Notes: generated by a model from the sequence alone, not told the origin. DNA of 54,143 bases from CAZKCK01 sp964552325 (GCA_964552325.1 CAZKHA010000005.1:1-54143); one strand, 5' to 3'; shown: positions 9,086 to 18,966, counted from the first letter of the stretch. Numbers and translations are program-made.

Positions 9086-10309
9086 ATGGTTAAACCAAAA
9101 ATCCTGTTCTCTTTATTATTGCTGCTGGCTATGGGAGCCTACTCGCAAGAAATGAAAGAAAGCATCGAAATTAAATTCCACGGTTTTGTTAGGGCCGACG
9201 CGGCCTTAGATAATCGGGTTAACCTTGAGAGCCGTGAAGGGTTCTTTATTTTCTATCCACTTGCTCCCCAAATAGATAAGAATGGCGAAGATGTAAATGC
9301 CCGAACCAACTTCAACCAATGGGCTATGACAACCCGCATTAGAAGCGAACTAAACGGACCCGAAGTACTCAAGGCCAAAAGCTTTGCTTTGATAGAAGGT
9401 GATTTTACGGGGCCTTCAAATACGGAGAATAATGCGTTTAGGTTGCGACATGCCTATATACGCCTCCAATGGAAAACCAATAAGCTGTTTACCGGCCAAT
9501 ACTGGACGCCTATGGATGTGCCTGAAGCCCTACCTCGAGTTTTGGCCTTGAATACAGGAGCTCCTTTTCATTCATTTGCACGCGCCCCGCAACTACGATT
9601 CGAACAAAATATGGGCAGGTTTACTATGGTTGGGGTTGCTTATTCGCAACGCGATTACATCAGCCCTGGCCCTCAAGGCTCATTGCCCGATTATGTACGT
9701 TATGGGGTAATACCCAACTTACATTATCAGCTTCAGTACAAATGGGCTAAGAACATGGCATTGGTGGGAATCAATTATAAGCGATTGTCGCCAAGGCTTA
9801 AGACCGATAGTTTACTGTTTACAGATGAGTCTATTACATCGTTGGCGGCCATTGCCACATTAAAGATTGAAACCAAACCCTTAAGTATCCGTGTGCAAGG
9901 TGTTTTTGGCCAGAACCTTAGCGACCATCTTTTGTTGGGCGGCTATGCAGTACAAACCGAGGATACGGCTACCAATATACGCTCGTACATCAATTTAAAC
10001 ATTGCATCAGTTTGGGCTGATTTGATGACTACTAGTACAATATGGCAGGCTGGCATATTTATTGGATACACCAAAAACCTGGGAATTAATGGGTTAGCTA
10101 GTAATCGATTTTATGGACGTGGCGATGGCATTGATTATGTTTATCGCATTTCGCCAAGATTGCAATACAATGCCCAGCCCTTGCAGTTTATAGCAGAAAT
10201 GGAGTACACAACGGTGGCATATGGCAAGCATGATGCTTATTACCAATTTGAAACGTCGTTGCCCGTAAGCAATTTAAGGTGGCAAGTGGCCGCTGTATAT
10301 AACTTTTAA
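9086..10309 (+). CDS. outer-membrane porin-like beta-barrel, DcaP-like
   Basis: A 407-residue protein with a signal peptide (about 1-20, ending in YSQ), a FHGFVRADAALDNR opening strand and alternating amphipathic strands throughout. It ends in a terminal phenylalanine (VAAVYNF), the usual C-terminal signal of outer-membrane barrels. The sequence style (FRLRHAYIRLQWKTNKLFTGQYW) matches DcaP-type or phosphate-selective-porin-like barrels. The substrate cannot be read from the sequence. It lies 47 bases downstream of the HsdR-N gene. Confidence 0.75.
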   Translation: MVKPKILFSLLLLLAMGAYSQEMKESIEIKFHGFVRADAALDNRVNLESREGFFIFYPLAPQIDKNGEDVNARTNFNQWAMTTRIRSELNGPEVLKAKSFALIEGDFTGPSNTENNAFRLRHAYIRLQWKTNKLFTGQYWTPMDVPEALPRVLALNTGAPFHSFARAPQLRFEQNMGRFTMVGVAYSQRDYISPGPQGSLPDYVRYGVIPNLHYQLQYKWAKNMALVGINYKRLSPRLKTDSLLFTDESITSLAAIATLKIETKPLSIRVQGVFGQNLSDHLLLGGYAVQTEDTATNIRSYINLNIASVWADLMTTSTIWQAGIFIGYTKNLGINGLASNRFYGRGDGIDYVYRISPRLQYNAQPLQFIAEMEYTTVAYGKHDAYYQFETSLPVSNLRWQVAAVYNF

Positions 10310-10337
10310 CACAGAATTGTTCAATCAAAGCAATAAA

Positions 10338-10371
10338 TTTGTTTCAGATAACGCGAATTAGTTTAATTTTG
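10338..10371 (+). promoter_or_regulatory. putative promoter for the 10388 gene
   Basis: TTTG (10338-10341) and TAATTTTG (10364-10371) are separated by 22 bases, a slightly long but acceptable spacer. The gene start follows 16 bases later. Confidence 0.45.
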
Positions 10372-10387
10372 CACACAATAAATCCTA

Positions 10388-10990
10388 ATGATCATGAAAA
10401 ACATCATCAAAATCGCTCTGGCGTTGGTTATTATTGCACTAGCCTACTTCATTTACCAAAGCATTATGGAACCTGTACGTTTCAATAAGGCAAAAGATGA
10501 TAGGTATGCTGTTATCATACAACAACTTAAAGATATTCGCGATCTTGAAAAGCTTTTTAAGAATGCCAATAAAAGGTACACTGCCAATTATGATTCACTA
10601 TTTCAGTTTGCCCAGACTGGCAAAATTCCTATGATTAAGATGGTGCCAGATCCCACTGATACCACTTTTACACGCTCCATTTCTGACACTATTGGATTTA
10701 CACTGGTAAAAGATTCGCTGTTTGGCAAACGTCCAAATTTTGACATCAACAGTTTAAAAATGAATCCTTTTGTAAGTGGGAAATTAGTTAAGCTTGAAGC
10801 AGGCTTTATTAACAAGAGCAGTGTAAAAGTACCTGTTTTCATGGCTTCGGTCGAAAACAAGGATATCTTAGTTGGTCTCGACGAACAACTGGTCATCAAT
10901 CTTGATGCATCCCTTAAAACCCTAAACCGCTTTGAGGGCCTAAAAGTTGGTTCAATGTCAGAAGTATCCATTGATGGCAACTGGGAGTAG
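10388..10990 (+). CDS. uncharacterised membrane-anchored protein
   Basis: A 200-residue protein with one N-terminal membrane helix (about 5-26), then a helical stretch (RYAVIIQQLKDIRDLEKLFKN) and a beta-rich extracytoplasmic region. The layout, with a short helix followed by a small soluble domain, recalls pilin-like or signal-anchor proteins, but no cleavage motif is clear. Either Met1 or Met3 could start. It precedes the DUF3822 and rsmD genes, an arrangement common in Bacteroidetes, and is probably their operon leader. The function is unknown. Confidence 0.8.
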   Translation: MIMKNIIKIALALVIIALAYFIYQSIMEPVRFNKAKDDRYAVIIQQLKDIRDLEKLFKNANKRYTANYDSLFQFAQTGKIPMIKMVPDPTDTTFTRSISDTIGFTLVKDSLFGKRPNFDINSLKMNPFVSGKLVKLEAGFINKSSVKVPVFMASVENKDILVGLDEQLVINLDASLKTLNRFEGLKVGSMSEVSIDGNWE

Positions 10991-11020
10991 CCCCACCATC
11001 GTGAAACCTTTGTGCTACCT

Positions 11021-11905
11021 ATGATGACAAACACCGTTCATCAGTTAATTGACAAAGGCGTTGATTTAACTCAAACACAATCGTTAGAAATATCCATCTT
11101 GTTCTCGCAGGATGGATTTTCTTTTGTGGTGTTTGACCCAAGCAGAAACAAATATGTGGCCATTGAAAGCCATGAATTTACTGAAATTCCTTCAGGTACC
11201 GCCGAAGAAAAGGCACAACTGGCATTCAATGCTTTAACAGCTTGTGCTACTAGGCATCCCTATCTGGGTAAACCATTTGCTAAAACACTTTTCATCATAG
11301 AATCGCGCGAATGCACCCTGGTTCCGGATCCAGTGTTTGATGAAACAGCACTCAAGCAGTACCTGTTGTTTGTGAATGATATTCCTGCAAGCTATTCCTT
11401 TAGGAAAGACCACATCCAATCGATAGCCGCCACAAATGTTTGGGCATTGCCCGAAATTTGGGAATCAAAAGCAGCACTCGTTTTTCACAATCCCAAGGTA
11501 TTGCATGCATCAACATTGTTTATCGAAAGTTTGCTCACCAAGAACAAGAATATTGAATTGCGTGATCGCATCTTTATTCATGTGCGGCCCCAATATCTTG
11601 AAATTGGCTATTTTACCGAAAACCGCTTGCAGCTTTACAATACGTTTATATATCGAACAAAAGAGGATTTCATTTATTTTATACTGTTTGTTTTTGAACA
11701 ACTTGGCATAAATCCAGAGCTTATAGAAGCTGTAATGATGGGCGAAATTGAAAAAAACTCGCCTTTGCATGAAATAGCACTCAAATACATCCGCAATGTT
11801 TCGTTTGTGCCAAGGTTCGAAGATTTTGAGTACAGCTATGTGTTTGATGAAATTCCCAGTCACTATTATTTCACCTTATTAAACTCCAGAATTTGCGCAT
11901 TATAA
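11021..11905 (+). CDS. DUF3822 family protein
   Basis: A 294-residue cytoplasmic protein typical of Bacteroidetes. Its fold resembles the actin-like ATPase superfamily at low similarity (the opening segment LEISILFSQDGFSFVVFD), but no nucleotide-binding motif is intact and its role is unknown. The frame is open from a GTG at 11012; I prefer the ATG at 11021 (a second ATG follows directly). Its last 13 bases overlap the start of rsmD, so translational coupling is likely, and the pairing DUF3822-rsmD is conserved in the phylum. Confidence 0.85.
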   Translation: MMTNTVHQLIDKGVDLTQTQSLEISILFSQDGFSFVVFDPSRNKYVAIESHEFTEIPSGTAEEKAQLAFNALTACATRHPYLGKPFAKTLFIIESRECTLVPDPVFDETALKQYLLFVNDIPASYSFRKDHIQSIAATNVWALPEIWESKAALVFHNPKVLHASTLFIESLLTKNKNIELRDRIFIHVRPQYLEIGYFTENRLQLYNTFIYRTKEDFIYFILFVFEQLGINPELIEAVMMGEIEKNSPLHEIALKYIRNVSFVPRFEDFEYSYVFDEIPSHYYFTLLNSRICAL

Positions 11906-12444
11906 GAGGCACAAAACGTGGCAAAAGACTCTCGCCACCGGTTAACCTTCCGGTTAGGCCCACTACGGATATTGCCAAGGAAGGGCTTTTTAACATTATC
12001 GAAAACTCATGGGAAATGGACGGCTTGCGCATCCTTGATTTGTTTTCGGGCACAGGAAGCATTTCATTTGAGTTTGCCTCTCGCGGTGCCCAACAAATTG
12101 TGGCTGTGGATAGCAACCCAAGATGCACCGATTGGATTAAAAAAGCCTCAGCCGACATGGGCTTAAACATGATTTATATCATACGGGCCGATGCCTTTTC
12201 GTTTATAAATTCACCGAAAGAAAAGTTCCATATCATTTTCGCCGATCCGCCTTATGATTTGGAAGGAGTTGAAAAATTGCCTGATAAAATCTTTCAACAC
12301 GAACTCTTGCACAAAATTGGTTGGCTTATCATCGAACACTCAGCTAACCACCATTTTGAATCACATCCCCGCTATTTATTCAAGCGGAACTATGGCAAGG
12401 TAAACTTTACTTTTTTCGGATGGGCTGAAAACCCTGCCGAATAG
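11893..12444 (+). CDS. rsmD: 16S rRNA (guanine(966)-N2)-methyltransferase RsmD
   Basis: Methylates N2 of G966 in 16S rRNA using S-adenosylmethionine. The 183-residue protein shows SAM motif I as LDLFSGTGS (48-56) and the catalytic (D/N)PPY motif as DPPY (118-121), in the expected order and length. The start is TTG at 11893, chosen because it gives the family-typical N-terminus MRIIRGTKRGKRL. It overlaps the end of the DUF3822 gene by 13 bases, and its 3' end overlaps the convergent TlpA-like gene by 38 bases. The identification is firm. Confidence 0.94.
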   Translation: MRIIRGTKRGKRLSPPVNLPVRPTTDIAKEGLFNIIENSWEMDGLRILDLFSGTGSISFEFASRGAQQIVAVDSNPRCTDWIKKASADMGLNMIYIIRADAFSFINSPKEKFHIIFADPPYDLEGVEKLPDKIFQHELLHKIGWLIIEHSANHHFESHPRYLFKRNYGKVNFTFFGWAENPAE

Positions 12445-13822
12445 TCTTGTTGGCAGGCAAATTGGTTAGCAAGGGTATTAAATGCTCTTCGAGTGAACGA
12501 GCAGGGTACTGCCAAATTGCTCCTTGGCGATCAAGAACTAACTCAAGCGGATAGCCGTACACCTTATAATCATCTAGCAATTGGTAATTTTGTGGAGAAA
12601 TTAGCACTTTCCATTTATAATTCAATATGTTGGCCAAATTATTGGCTTGAAGGGTATCACGATCGGTAATTATGGTTACTACCTCCAAATCGCTCCTATT
12701 TTGCTCATATACCGTCCTAAGCAGTTCCAAATTGCTCAAACAAGCTGTACAATTGCTATTGATAAAGGATAAAAACACAAGCTTACCCTTCGATTGTTCC
12801 AATGCATACCTATTTCCATCTAAGTCATTAGCTTCCAATGCCGGAGGAATAGTTCCTCGGCGCAAGTTCTTGCATTTGGTCAGTATGCCGTTTGCGATAG
12901 TTTGTTGCCATTTGTTTGGCAAAACCTTTTCGGCATCCTGCAACAACAACAGAATATTGGTTTCGTCAAATGCTGGTTTATAGAAAAATTCTCCTAAGGC
13001 TTTTAAAAGGACTGTATTCCGAAGCTCTTCGCTATTAAGGAAGGGTTCACGGCGCAATGAATCGGAAAGAGCTAGAAATGAGGATGTATGATTTACCAAA
13101 GCCAAAAGCTTCAGGTTGCTAACGTTGGCATCTTTAGATGTTAAGAAATGGTCGAAATACTCATTCCAGAACTGCATATACTCAAAATCGGCATATTGAA
13201 CACTATCCACTTTGAATTTGCTTAATGCCTCTTTCCTTTTAACAGAGCCAACGCTAAGCTGCAAGGAGGCTAACCGATATTTTGTAGCGGAAGTTACTAT
13301 TGGGTTTTTACCCAAATAAGTGCTATCGAGATAGCGATTAAAAGCATGAAGTGGTTGTAGATTATGCCTACGGTACAATGCAACGAATGAGGTATCGAGG
13401 AAGCGCGAAAAATCAACATTAAGCTTAAACAATGTAGGATTAAGCAAATCAGTGGAATCGGGCCAAAAGCCTATATGTTGACCACTTAGGCGTGGGTTTA
13501 CGGTTTCATCAATCCAAAATTTCGGCGCCTTAAGGAAGTAGGTTTTACCAGGCTCAAGTACCAATTGTTCACGAAATAAAGCAACATCAAATATGGCATG
13601 TATCGTCTTATTGGTATCGATGGTGATTGAAAATCGGCCTTGGTCGTCGAGTTGTGCCGTAGTAAAGGTGCGTTCGCTAAAGCTTATATAATCGTTGTAG
13701 AGGATCAAACGTAGCTTTTCACCAGGGCATTGGGGCAGGATACCGTTAACAACTATTTGAGCCTTAATTGGAAGAAATGCAATAAGCGCAAAAAGAATGA
13801 ATAAAACAATTCGATTAATCAT
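12407..13822 (-). CDS. TlpA-like thioredoxin-domain protein, secreted
   Basis: A 471-residue protein with a signal peptide (about 1-21), a beta-rich N-terminal domain like those ahead of Bacteroidetes TlpA-type proteins, a helical middle region, and a C-terminal thioredoxin fold (about 325-465). The active site is CTAC (C358, C361) in the context SFINSNCTACLSNLELL. Such proteins are periplasmic or lipid-anchored thiol-disulfide oxidoreductases; no lipobox cysteine is seen. The substrate is unknown. It lies upstream of nothing co-directional and 35 bases downstream of coaD, so it may be cotranscribed with coaD. Confidence 0.85.
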   Translation of the reverse strand: MINRIVLFILFALIAFLPIKAQIVVNGILPQCPGEKLRLILYNDYISFSERTFTTAQLDDQGRFSITIDTNKTIHAIFDVALFREQLVLEPGKTYFLKAPKFWIDETVNPRLSGQHIGFWPDSTDLLNPTLFKLNVDFSRFLDTSFVALYRRHNLQPLHAFNRYLDSTYLGKNPIVTSATKYRLASLQLSVGSVKRKEALSKFKVDSVQYADFEYMQFWNEYFDHFLTSKDANVSNLKLLALVNHTSSFLALSDSLRREPFLNSEELRNTVLLKALGEFFYKPAFDETNILLLLQDAEKVLPNKWQQTIANGILTKCKNLRRGTIPPALEANDLDGNRYALEQSKGKLVFLSFINSNCTACLSNLELLRTVYEQNRSDLEVVTIITDRDTLQANNLANILNYKWKVLISPQNYQLLDDYKVYGYPLELVLDRQGAIWQYPARSLEEHLIPLLTNLPANKTIRQGFQPIRKK

Positions 13823-13857
13823 GTTATTACAACGGCTTATGGCTGATAAAAGTACAC

Positions 13858-14322
13858 TTAGCTGTTGATTTTAAGCCCAGGAGGAAGAAACTGCGTTGCA
13901 TCGCCTCCATTTCGGATGATTTCGCGGATGATGGAGGAGCTAATAAAGGAATGCTCGGGTGCAGTAAGCAAAAAAACCGTTTCAATATTGGCATCCATGC
14001 GTTTATTAACCTGACCAACGGTTCGTTCAAACTCAAAATCGGCACTTGTCCGGAGGCCTCGAAGCAAAAATTTGGCATCAACCTTTTGGCAAAAATCGAT
14101 GGTTAATCCCGAATACGTATCTACACTGACGTTTGGCTCGTGGGCAAAAAGCTGTTCAATCCATTTTTTGCGCAGTTCAACGCTGAAGAAACCCGCTTTT
14201 TCGTGGTTAAACCCAATAGCTACGATTATCTTGTCAAACAAAGGAAGCGCCCTATTTATCAAGCTATAATGCCCTATAGTGAGCGGATCGAACGACCCGG
14301 GAAAAACTGCAATTCGTTTCAT
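13858..14322 (-). CDS. coaD: pantetheine-phosphate adenylyltransferase
   Basis: Catalyses the penultimate step of coenzyme A synthesis, adenylating 4'-phosphopantetheine with ATP. The 154-residue product has the usual length, the nucleotidyltransferase motif GSFDPLTIGH near the N-terminus and the second motif ISSSIIR near the C-terminus. I chose the ATG at 14322 because it gives the canonical MKRIAVFPGSFDP opening; the eight codons upstream are spurious. Confidence 0.96.
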   Translation of the reverse strand: MKRIAVFPGSFDPLTIGHYSLINRALPLFDKIIVAIGFNHEKAGFFSVELRKKWIEQLFAHEPNVSVDTYSGLTIDFCQKVDAKFLLRGLRTSADFEFERTVGQVNKRMDANIETVFLLTAPEHSFISSSIIREIIRNGGDATQFLPPGLKINS

Positions 14323-14448
14323 GGTAAAATGGTTTTGTTCACACAAAATGGCAACATAGTTCCAAATTTATAGCAGCCAACACATCAAATCAGCAATTGC
14401 TAATCCTTGGAAACAGTTAACAAAGCAATTGTGTAAAAGTACTTTTTT

Positions 14449-15108
14449 CTAGTTAATGATTGCAATAACCGTTTCGCTTCCCGTAACTTTCTGGCCCAAG
14501 GTAACTTGAACTTTGCTTCCTTTGGGAAGGAAAATATCGACCCTAGATCCAAATCGTATAAAGCCCAGCTCGGTTTTCTTGTCAACTTGCTGGCCCACTG
14601 TGGCATATACAGCTATTCGGCGGGCAACCATTCCTGCAATTTGCCTTACCAACACCTCAACTCCTTGTTTATTCTTGATTACGAATGTATTCCGTTCGTT
14701 AAGCGTAGATGATTTGGGCACATAAGCCGGTAAAAATTTTCCGGGATGGTATTTGGTATAACTTATCTCTCCTTCGATTGGTGCCCAGTTAATATGAACA
14801 TTATAAATGGACATAAACACTGAAACAAGCATTCTGTTATCCTTAAAATACTCGTCTTCAAATACTTCTTCAACAGCAACCACTGTTCCATCCGATGAAC
14901 AAACCACCTTGGTTGCATCGTTAACAGGATTACGCTTGGGATGTCGAAAAAAACGAATCACCAGTACAAGGGCGATAAAATAGAATCCATAAAATGCATA
15001 ATGAACCCAATTTTGGGTACTTACAACTAAGTTAAGGATTAACAATGGCAAGGCCAAGACTAATGCGGCATAAGGGATAACCTTAAAGCCTTCTTTGTGA
15101 AGCGTCAT
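14449..15108 (-). CDS. psd: phosphatidylserine decarboxylase proenzyme
   Basis: Converts phosphatidylserine to phosphatidylethanolamine at the inner membrane. This is the short (219-residue) class. It has two N-terminal membrane helices (about 12-30 and 35-52) and the self-cleavage site at G187-S188 in IRFGSRVDIF, where Ser becomes the pyruvoyl cofactor. The SIYNVHINWAP motif typical of the family is present. It abuts cdsA with no gap (cdsA stop at 15109), so the pair makes consecutive steps of phospholipid synthesis from one transcript. Confidence 0.95.
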   Translation of the reverse strand: MTLHKEGFKVIPYAALVLALPLLILNLVVSTQNWVHYAFYGFYFIALVLVIRFFRHPKRNPVNDATKVVCSSDGTVVAVEEVFEDEYFKDNRMLVSVFMSIYNVHINWAPIEGEISYTKYHPGKFLPAYVPKSSTLNERNTFVIKNKQGVEVLVRQIAGMVARRIAVYATVGQQVDKKTELGFIRFGSRVDIFLPKGSKVQVTLGQKVTGSETVIAIIN

Positions 15109-15951
15109 TTACGAAAAGAATGAGTGTGCAATCAATAAATACAAAAAAACAACGGGGGCTGCAAAGAGCACAGCATCAAAACGATCGAGCATACCACCAT
15201 GCCCAGGAAGTATGTTCCCGCTATCCTTAACCTGAGCCAATCGTTTAATCATTGATTCAGAAAGGTCGCCAAAAGTACCAAAAATTATGATTAGCGCAGC
15301 AACTATAATCCAATCTATTAGGCTAATAACCCCTAAATATTTGAATACCAGATAAGAAAATGCAATGGTTAATAGGGCTCCACCCAGTGAACCTTCCCAT
15401 GTTTTTTTAGGCGAAATACGCTTAAACAAGGGATGCTTTCCAAAGGTAACACCTGTTAAGTACGCAAATGTATCGTTGGCCCACACTAAGAGAAAGAAAC
15501 CTAACACCATATATTTGGGCTGATCAACATGCATAAAAATGGGATCGTTAAAGAGATTTAACAATGCCAAAGGAATGGGAATATATAAGATTCCAACCAC
15601 AGCAGTACCTATAGCTTCCAATGGGTTAGGATGTTGGCTATAAAGTGCCACCATTAGAAGTATGGGTACAAAAATGGCAAGAATCCCAAGCTGCAGCCCT
15701 ACCGATGGATTTGGCAAAAGGGCAATTAAAGTAATGGCAAAATAGCTTACCGCACCAAACATCAACACAAGGTAACCAAATGTGGAGCGTAGCTTAATAC
15801 CCCTAAGGGTAAGGTATTCGGATAAGGCTACCAAACTAGCGGCCAACATTATCCAGGCAAAAGCTGTTCGGCTAATAAAGATACAAGCAATTATTGCAAC
15901 GGCAAAGGCTGCACCAGTGAAGGTACGAGTTTGTAAATTATTCAAATTCAC
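15109..15951 (-). CDS. cdsA: phosphatidate cytidylyltransferase
   Basis: Makes CDP-diacylglycerol from phosphatidic acid and CTP in the inner membrane. The 280-residue protein has about eight membrane helices and the complete CdsA signature near the C-terminus: SMIKRLAQVKDSG followed by LPGHGGMLDRFD. Its start overlaps the DUF2007 gene end by 14 bases. It is followed directly by psd. Confidence 0.96.
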   Translation of the reverse strand: MNLNNLQTRTFTGAAFAVAIIACIFISRTAFAWIMLAASLVALSEYLTLRGIKLRSTFGYLVLMFGAVSYFAITLIALLPNPSVGLQLGILAIFVPILLMVALYSQHPNPLEAIGTAVVGILYIPIPLALLNLFNDPIFMHVDQPKYMVLGFFLLVWANDTFAYLTGVTFGKHPLFKRISPKKTWEGSLGGALLTIAFSYLVFKYLGVISLIDWIIVAALIIIFGTFGDLSESMIKRLAQVKDSGNILPGHGGMLDRFDAVLFAAPVVFLYLLIAHSFFS

Positions 15952-16144
15952 GCTGGTTTATAATTTCTAAGGCCAGTGGAGCGTCGTCTTCGTTTACATA
16001 TACCTCAACTTCACCAATTTTGTAAACCGAATCGTGGTGGCTTATGATAGTAGCCTCTATACCATTCGATTCTAAAAGGCCTTTAATTATACCGGCTTCT
16101 GCTTCATCTCCAGCACTATAAACTGCTTCAAAGTTTGGTTCCAT
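15938..16144 (-). CDS. DUF2007 small protein (putative signal-transducing)
   Basis: A 68-residue protein of the DUF2007 family: the fold starts with FEAVYSAGDEAEAGIIKGLL and continues with GIEATII and EVEVYVNEDD. Its biochemical role is unknown; the name putative signal-transducing protein is only a family label. The ATG at 16144 is preferred over a TTG at 16156. It sits between the LUD protein and cdsA and overlaps cdsA by 14 bases. Confidence 0.85.
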   Translation of the reverse strand: MEPNFEAVYSAGDEAEAGIIKGLLESNGIEATIISHHDSVYKIGEVEVYVNEDDAPLALEIINQREFE

Positions 16145-16180
16145 AAGGCTAAACAATTAAAAGGATATAAAATTTAGATA

Positions 16181-16822
16181 CTATAATTCGTCAACAAAAA
16201 ACAAGTAAACCTCTTTAGGGCCGTGAACTCCTTTTACCAAGGTTTTCTCGATATCGGCAGTACGGCTGGGACCCGTAATAAATGTAATTTGTGAGGGCAA
16301 GGTACCATCATACTTTGTTTTTACCATGTTTAGCGCATCTTTCAATTCGCCACAAACCTGGTTTGGATAAGCAACAACTATCAACACTTCGGCAATAACT
16401 GGTAACCTGCGACCCGAGGTTTGCCTCGAAGACACAACAATGCTTCCTGTACGTGCAACCAAGGCTTCACATAATATAAGGGCAGTTCGGGCTTCCTGTA
16501 ATCTGTCGTCATCAATTGTAACTGGGATATTGGCAAGCTCGAGATACGATTTGAGCTTTGAATCGAGGGCTAGAACTGGCAATAAGCCTTTTTCGGTAAC
16601 AAAGCTATGCAACAATTCAATAAACTGCTCCTGGCTTTCACAATACACAAACATTCCATCGGCACGGGTAAACTCTTGAGCGAAAACAATTTCTGAATCA
16701 TCAACAAATGATGGCGTAACAGGGGTTTCAAGGTCAACATCATAAAAAGGGCTTTCAACCTTATTAATTAAGGCGTTGCGTATCTTTTTCATGACTTTTT
16801 CCCTGGTAGTGCTTTCGTCCAT
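16181..16822 (-). CDS. LUD-domain (LutC-like) protein
   Basis: A 213-residue LUD-family protein. The C-terminal hallmark ITGPSRTADIEKTLVKGVHGP is clear, split here by eye into FITGPSRTADIE and LVKGVHGPKE. LutC belongs to the lactate-oxidising LutABC complex, but no lutA or lutB is present here, and this stand-alone copy beside ftsH is a Bacteroidetes-typical arrangement of unknown purpose. It lies 71 bases downstream of ftsH and 36 bases upstream of the DUF2007 start, so is probably in the same transcript. Confidence 0.88.
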   Translation of the reverse strand: MDESTTREKVMKKIRNALINKVESPFYDVDLETPVTPSFVDDSEIVFAQEFTRADGMFVYCESQEQFIELLHSFVTEKGLLPVLALDSKLKSYLELANIPVTIDDDRLQEARTALILCEALVARTGSIVVSSRQTSGRRLPVIAEVLIVVAYPNQVCGELKDALNMVKTKYDGTLPSQITFITGPSRTADIEKTLVKGVHGPKEVYLFFVDEL

Positions 16823-16893
16823 GGTTTTGTGATATTAGATAGATAGCCTATTTGCTTACAACAAAATTACAACAATTTAAAACCTAATTGGCA

Positions 16894-18930
16894 TCATGAT
16901 GTAGTTTGTTCTACAGGGGCAGCTGCTGAAGCAGCGGTATTTGATATTGCCTGCTGTTCGCGGGTGGCATAAGGTCTTGCACCAAAAATGGCTTCAAGGT
17001 CTTCTTTGTAAATTACTTCCTTTTCAAGTAGCACACTGGCTAGTTTTTCAACTTGTTCTTTATGGTCGGTAAGCAGTTTTACGGCGCGTTGATAAGCAGA
17101 CTCAACTAACTTGCTGATTTCTTGATCAATAACCTGGTTAGTAAGCTCACTATACGGCTTGTGAAAAGAATATTCGGCATCGCTGGTTGAGTCGTAATAA
17201 CTAATATTGCCAATTTTTTCGTTCAACCCAAAATAAACCACCATATTGTAGGCTTGTTTTGTAACGCGTTCTAAATCATTAAGAGCACCCGTTGAAACGC
17301 GTCCGAAGTTTATTTTTTCGGAAGCACGTCCAGCAAGGGTGGCTGTCATTTCATCAAACATCTGATCAAAAGTGGTAATTTGACGTTCTTCGGGCAAATA
17401 CCATGCGGCACCAAGCGCTTTGCCACGAGGTACTATGGTTACTTTTACCAACGGATGAGCGTGTTCAAGCAACCAACTTGTGGCTGCATGGCCTGATTCG
17501 TGGAAGGCGATTACCTTTTTCTCATCGAAGGTGATGAGCTTATTACGTTTTTCAAGACCTCCAACAATACGATCTATAGCATTGATGAAATCTTCTTTGC
17601 CAATGGCAGGTTTATTATTACGTGCTGCAATCAAAGCTGCTTCGTTGCACACATTTGCCACATCGGCACCGCTGAAACCTGGGGTTTGGCGCGCAAGGAA
17701 TTCCATATCAACCGTTTCATCGGTTTTTAAAGGTTTCAAGTGTACAGTAAATATGGCTTTACGTTCTTCTAAATCAGGAAGTTCTACTTGTATTTGGCGA
17801 TCAAAGCGTCCGGCACGCAAAAGCGCCCGATCTAAGATATCGGCACGGTTTGTGGCTGCCAAAATAATTACCCCAGTATTGGAGGCAAAGCCATCCATTT
17901 CGGTAAGTAGTTGATTAAGTGTATTTTCACGTTCATCATTGGCTCCGGTCATGGCATTACGGCCACGTGCCCTTCCTACCGCATCAATTTCATCGATAAA
18001 TACGATACAAGGGGCTTTTTCCTTGGCTTGCTTAAACAGATCGCGCACACGCGATGCGCCGACCCCAACAAACATTTCAACAAAGTCAGAACCAGATAAT
18101 GAGAAAAAAGGGACTTTGGCTTCGCCAGCCACGGCTTTAGCCAATAAGGTCTTACCGGTTCCCGGAGGGCCTACCAGCAGCACGCCTTTTGGTATTTTTC
18201 CGCCAAGCTCAGTATATTTCTTAGGGTTTTTCAGGAAGTCAACTACTTCCATAATTTCCACCTTCGCTTCTTCCAGTCCAGCTACATCGTTAAACGTAAT
18301 ATTAACGTGTGTGTCTTTATCAAATAGTTGAGCACGGCTTTTACCAATATTAAATATTTGACCTCCACCATTGCCGCGGTTCATCATGCGCATCAACAAA
18401 AACCATAATCCAACTAAAATTACAAGCGGTAAGATATAGCTTAAGATTTCGCCACCCCAGTTTTTGCGAGTAACAACTTCAATATAAACTATTTGATCGG
18501 CGGGAGTAGCAGCTTGCACTTCTTGAACTTGTTTCTCGAACGATTCTACAGAACCGACATTATAAACCAAGTTAGGTTCGTCAGCTGTAAAACGGTTTTT
18601 CTTGTCCTGACTGCCACTTTGTCCGGTTGTCTTTTTCAAATAGATTTCGGCAACTTCTTTATTAACGAGGTTTATTTTTGCAACTTTTTGTTCTTCAAGT
18701 AGTTTTTTAAGTTCTCCCCAGGTAGTTTTTTTGGGGCCATCACTAAAAGAAAAGTATTGAAGGCCAAGGAATACGACCAAAATAATGCCGTAAACCCAGT
18801 AAAAATTAAATTTACCTTTCCCATTTCCTTGCGAAAATGGATTCAAGTTCATTTTTTTCCCTGAAGGGTTTTCAGAAGAATTATTGCCGGAAGTATTGGA
18901 GCCTTTTGGAGTAGTATCTTGTTCGGACAT
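16894..18930 (-). CDS. ftsH: ATP-dependent zinc metalloprotease FtsH
   Basis: A membrane-bound AAA+ protease that degrades misfolded membrane proteins and regulatory proteins. The 678 residues contain a Ser/Asn/Gly-rich N-terminal tail, TM1 (about 43-62), a periplasmic domain, TM2 (about 163-182), the Walker A motif GPPGTGKT (254-261), Walker B with DEID (313-316), the second-region-of-homology arginines in RAGRFDRQ and the zinc site HESGH (477-481). The C-terminus is Ala/Thr-rich. It follows rsfS by 36 bases in a likely operon with LUD, DUF2007, cdsA and psd. Confidence 0.98.
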   Translation of the reverse strand: MSEQDTTPKGSNTSGNNSSENPSGKKMNLNPFSQGNGKGKFNFYWVYGIILVVFLGLQYFSFSDGPKKTTWGELKKLLEEQKVAKINLVNKEVAEIYLKKTTGQSGSQDKKNRFTADEPNLVYNVGSVESFEKQVQEVQAATPADQIVYIEVVTRKNWGGEILSYILPLVILVGLWFLLMRMMNRGNGGGQIFNIGKSRAQLFDKDTHVNITFNDVAGLEEAKVEIMEVVDFLKNPKKYTELGGKIPKGVLLVGPPGTGKTLLAKAVAGEAKVPFFSLSGSDFVEMFVGVGASRVRDLFKQAKEKAPCIVFIDEIDAVGRARGRNAMTGANDERENTLNQLLTEMDGFASNTGVIILAATNRADILDRALLRAGRFDRQIQVELPDLEERKAIFTVHLKPLKTDETVDMEFLARQTPGFSGADVANVCNEAALIAARNNKPAIGKEDFINAIDRIVGGLEKRNKLITFDEKKVIAFHESGHAATSWLLEHAHPLVKVTIVPRGKALGAAWYLPEERQITTFDQMFDEMTATLAGRASEKINFGRVSTGALNDLERVTKQAYNMVVYFGLNEKIGNISYYDSTSDAEYSFHKPYSELTNQVIDQEISKLVESAYQRAVKLLTDHKEQVEKLASVLLEKEVIYKEDLEAIFGARPYATREQQAISNTAASAAAPVEQTTS

Positions 18931-18966
18931 TTTATAATCAATTGATAATATATAATTTATGCTAAA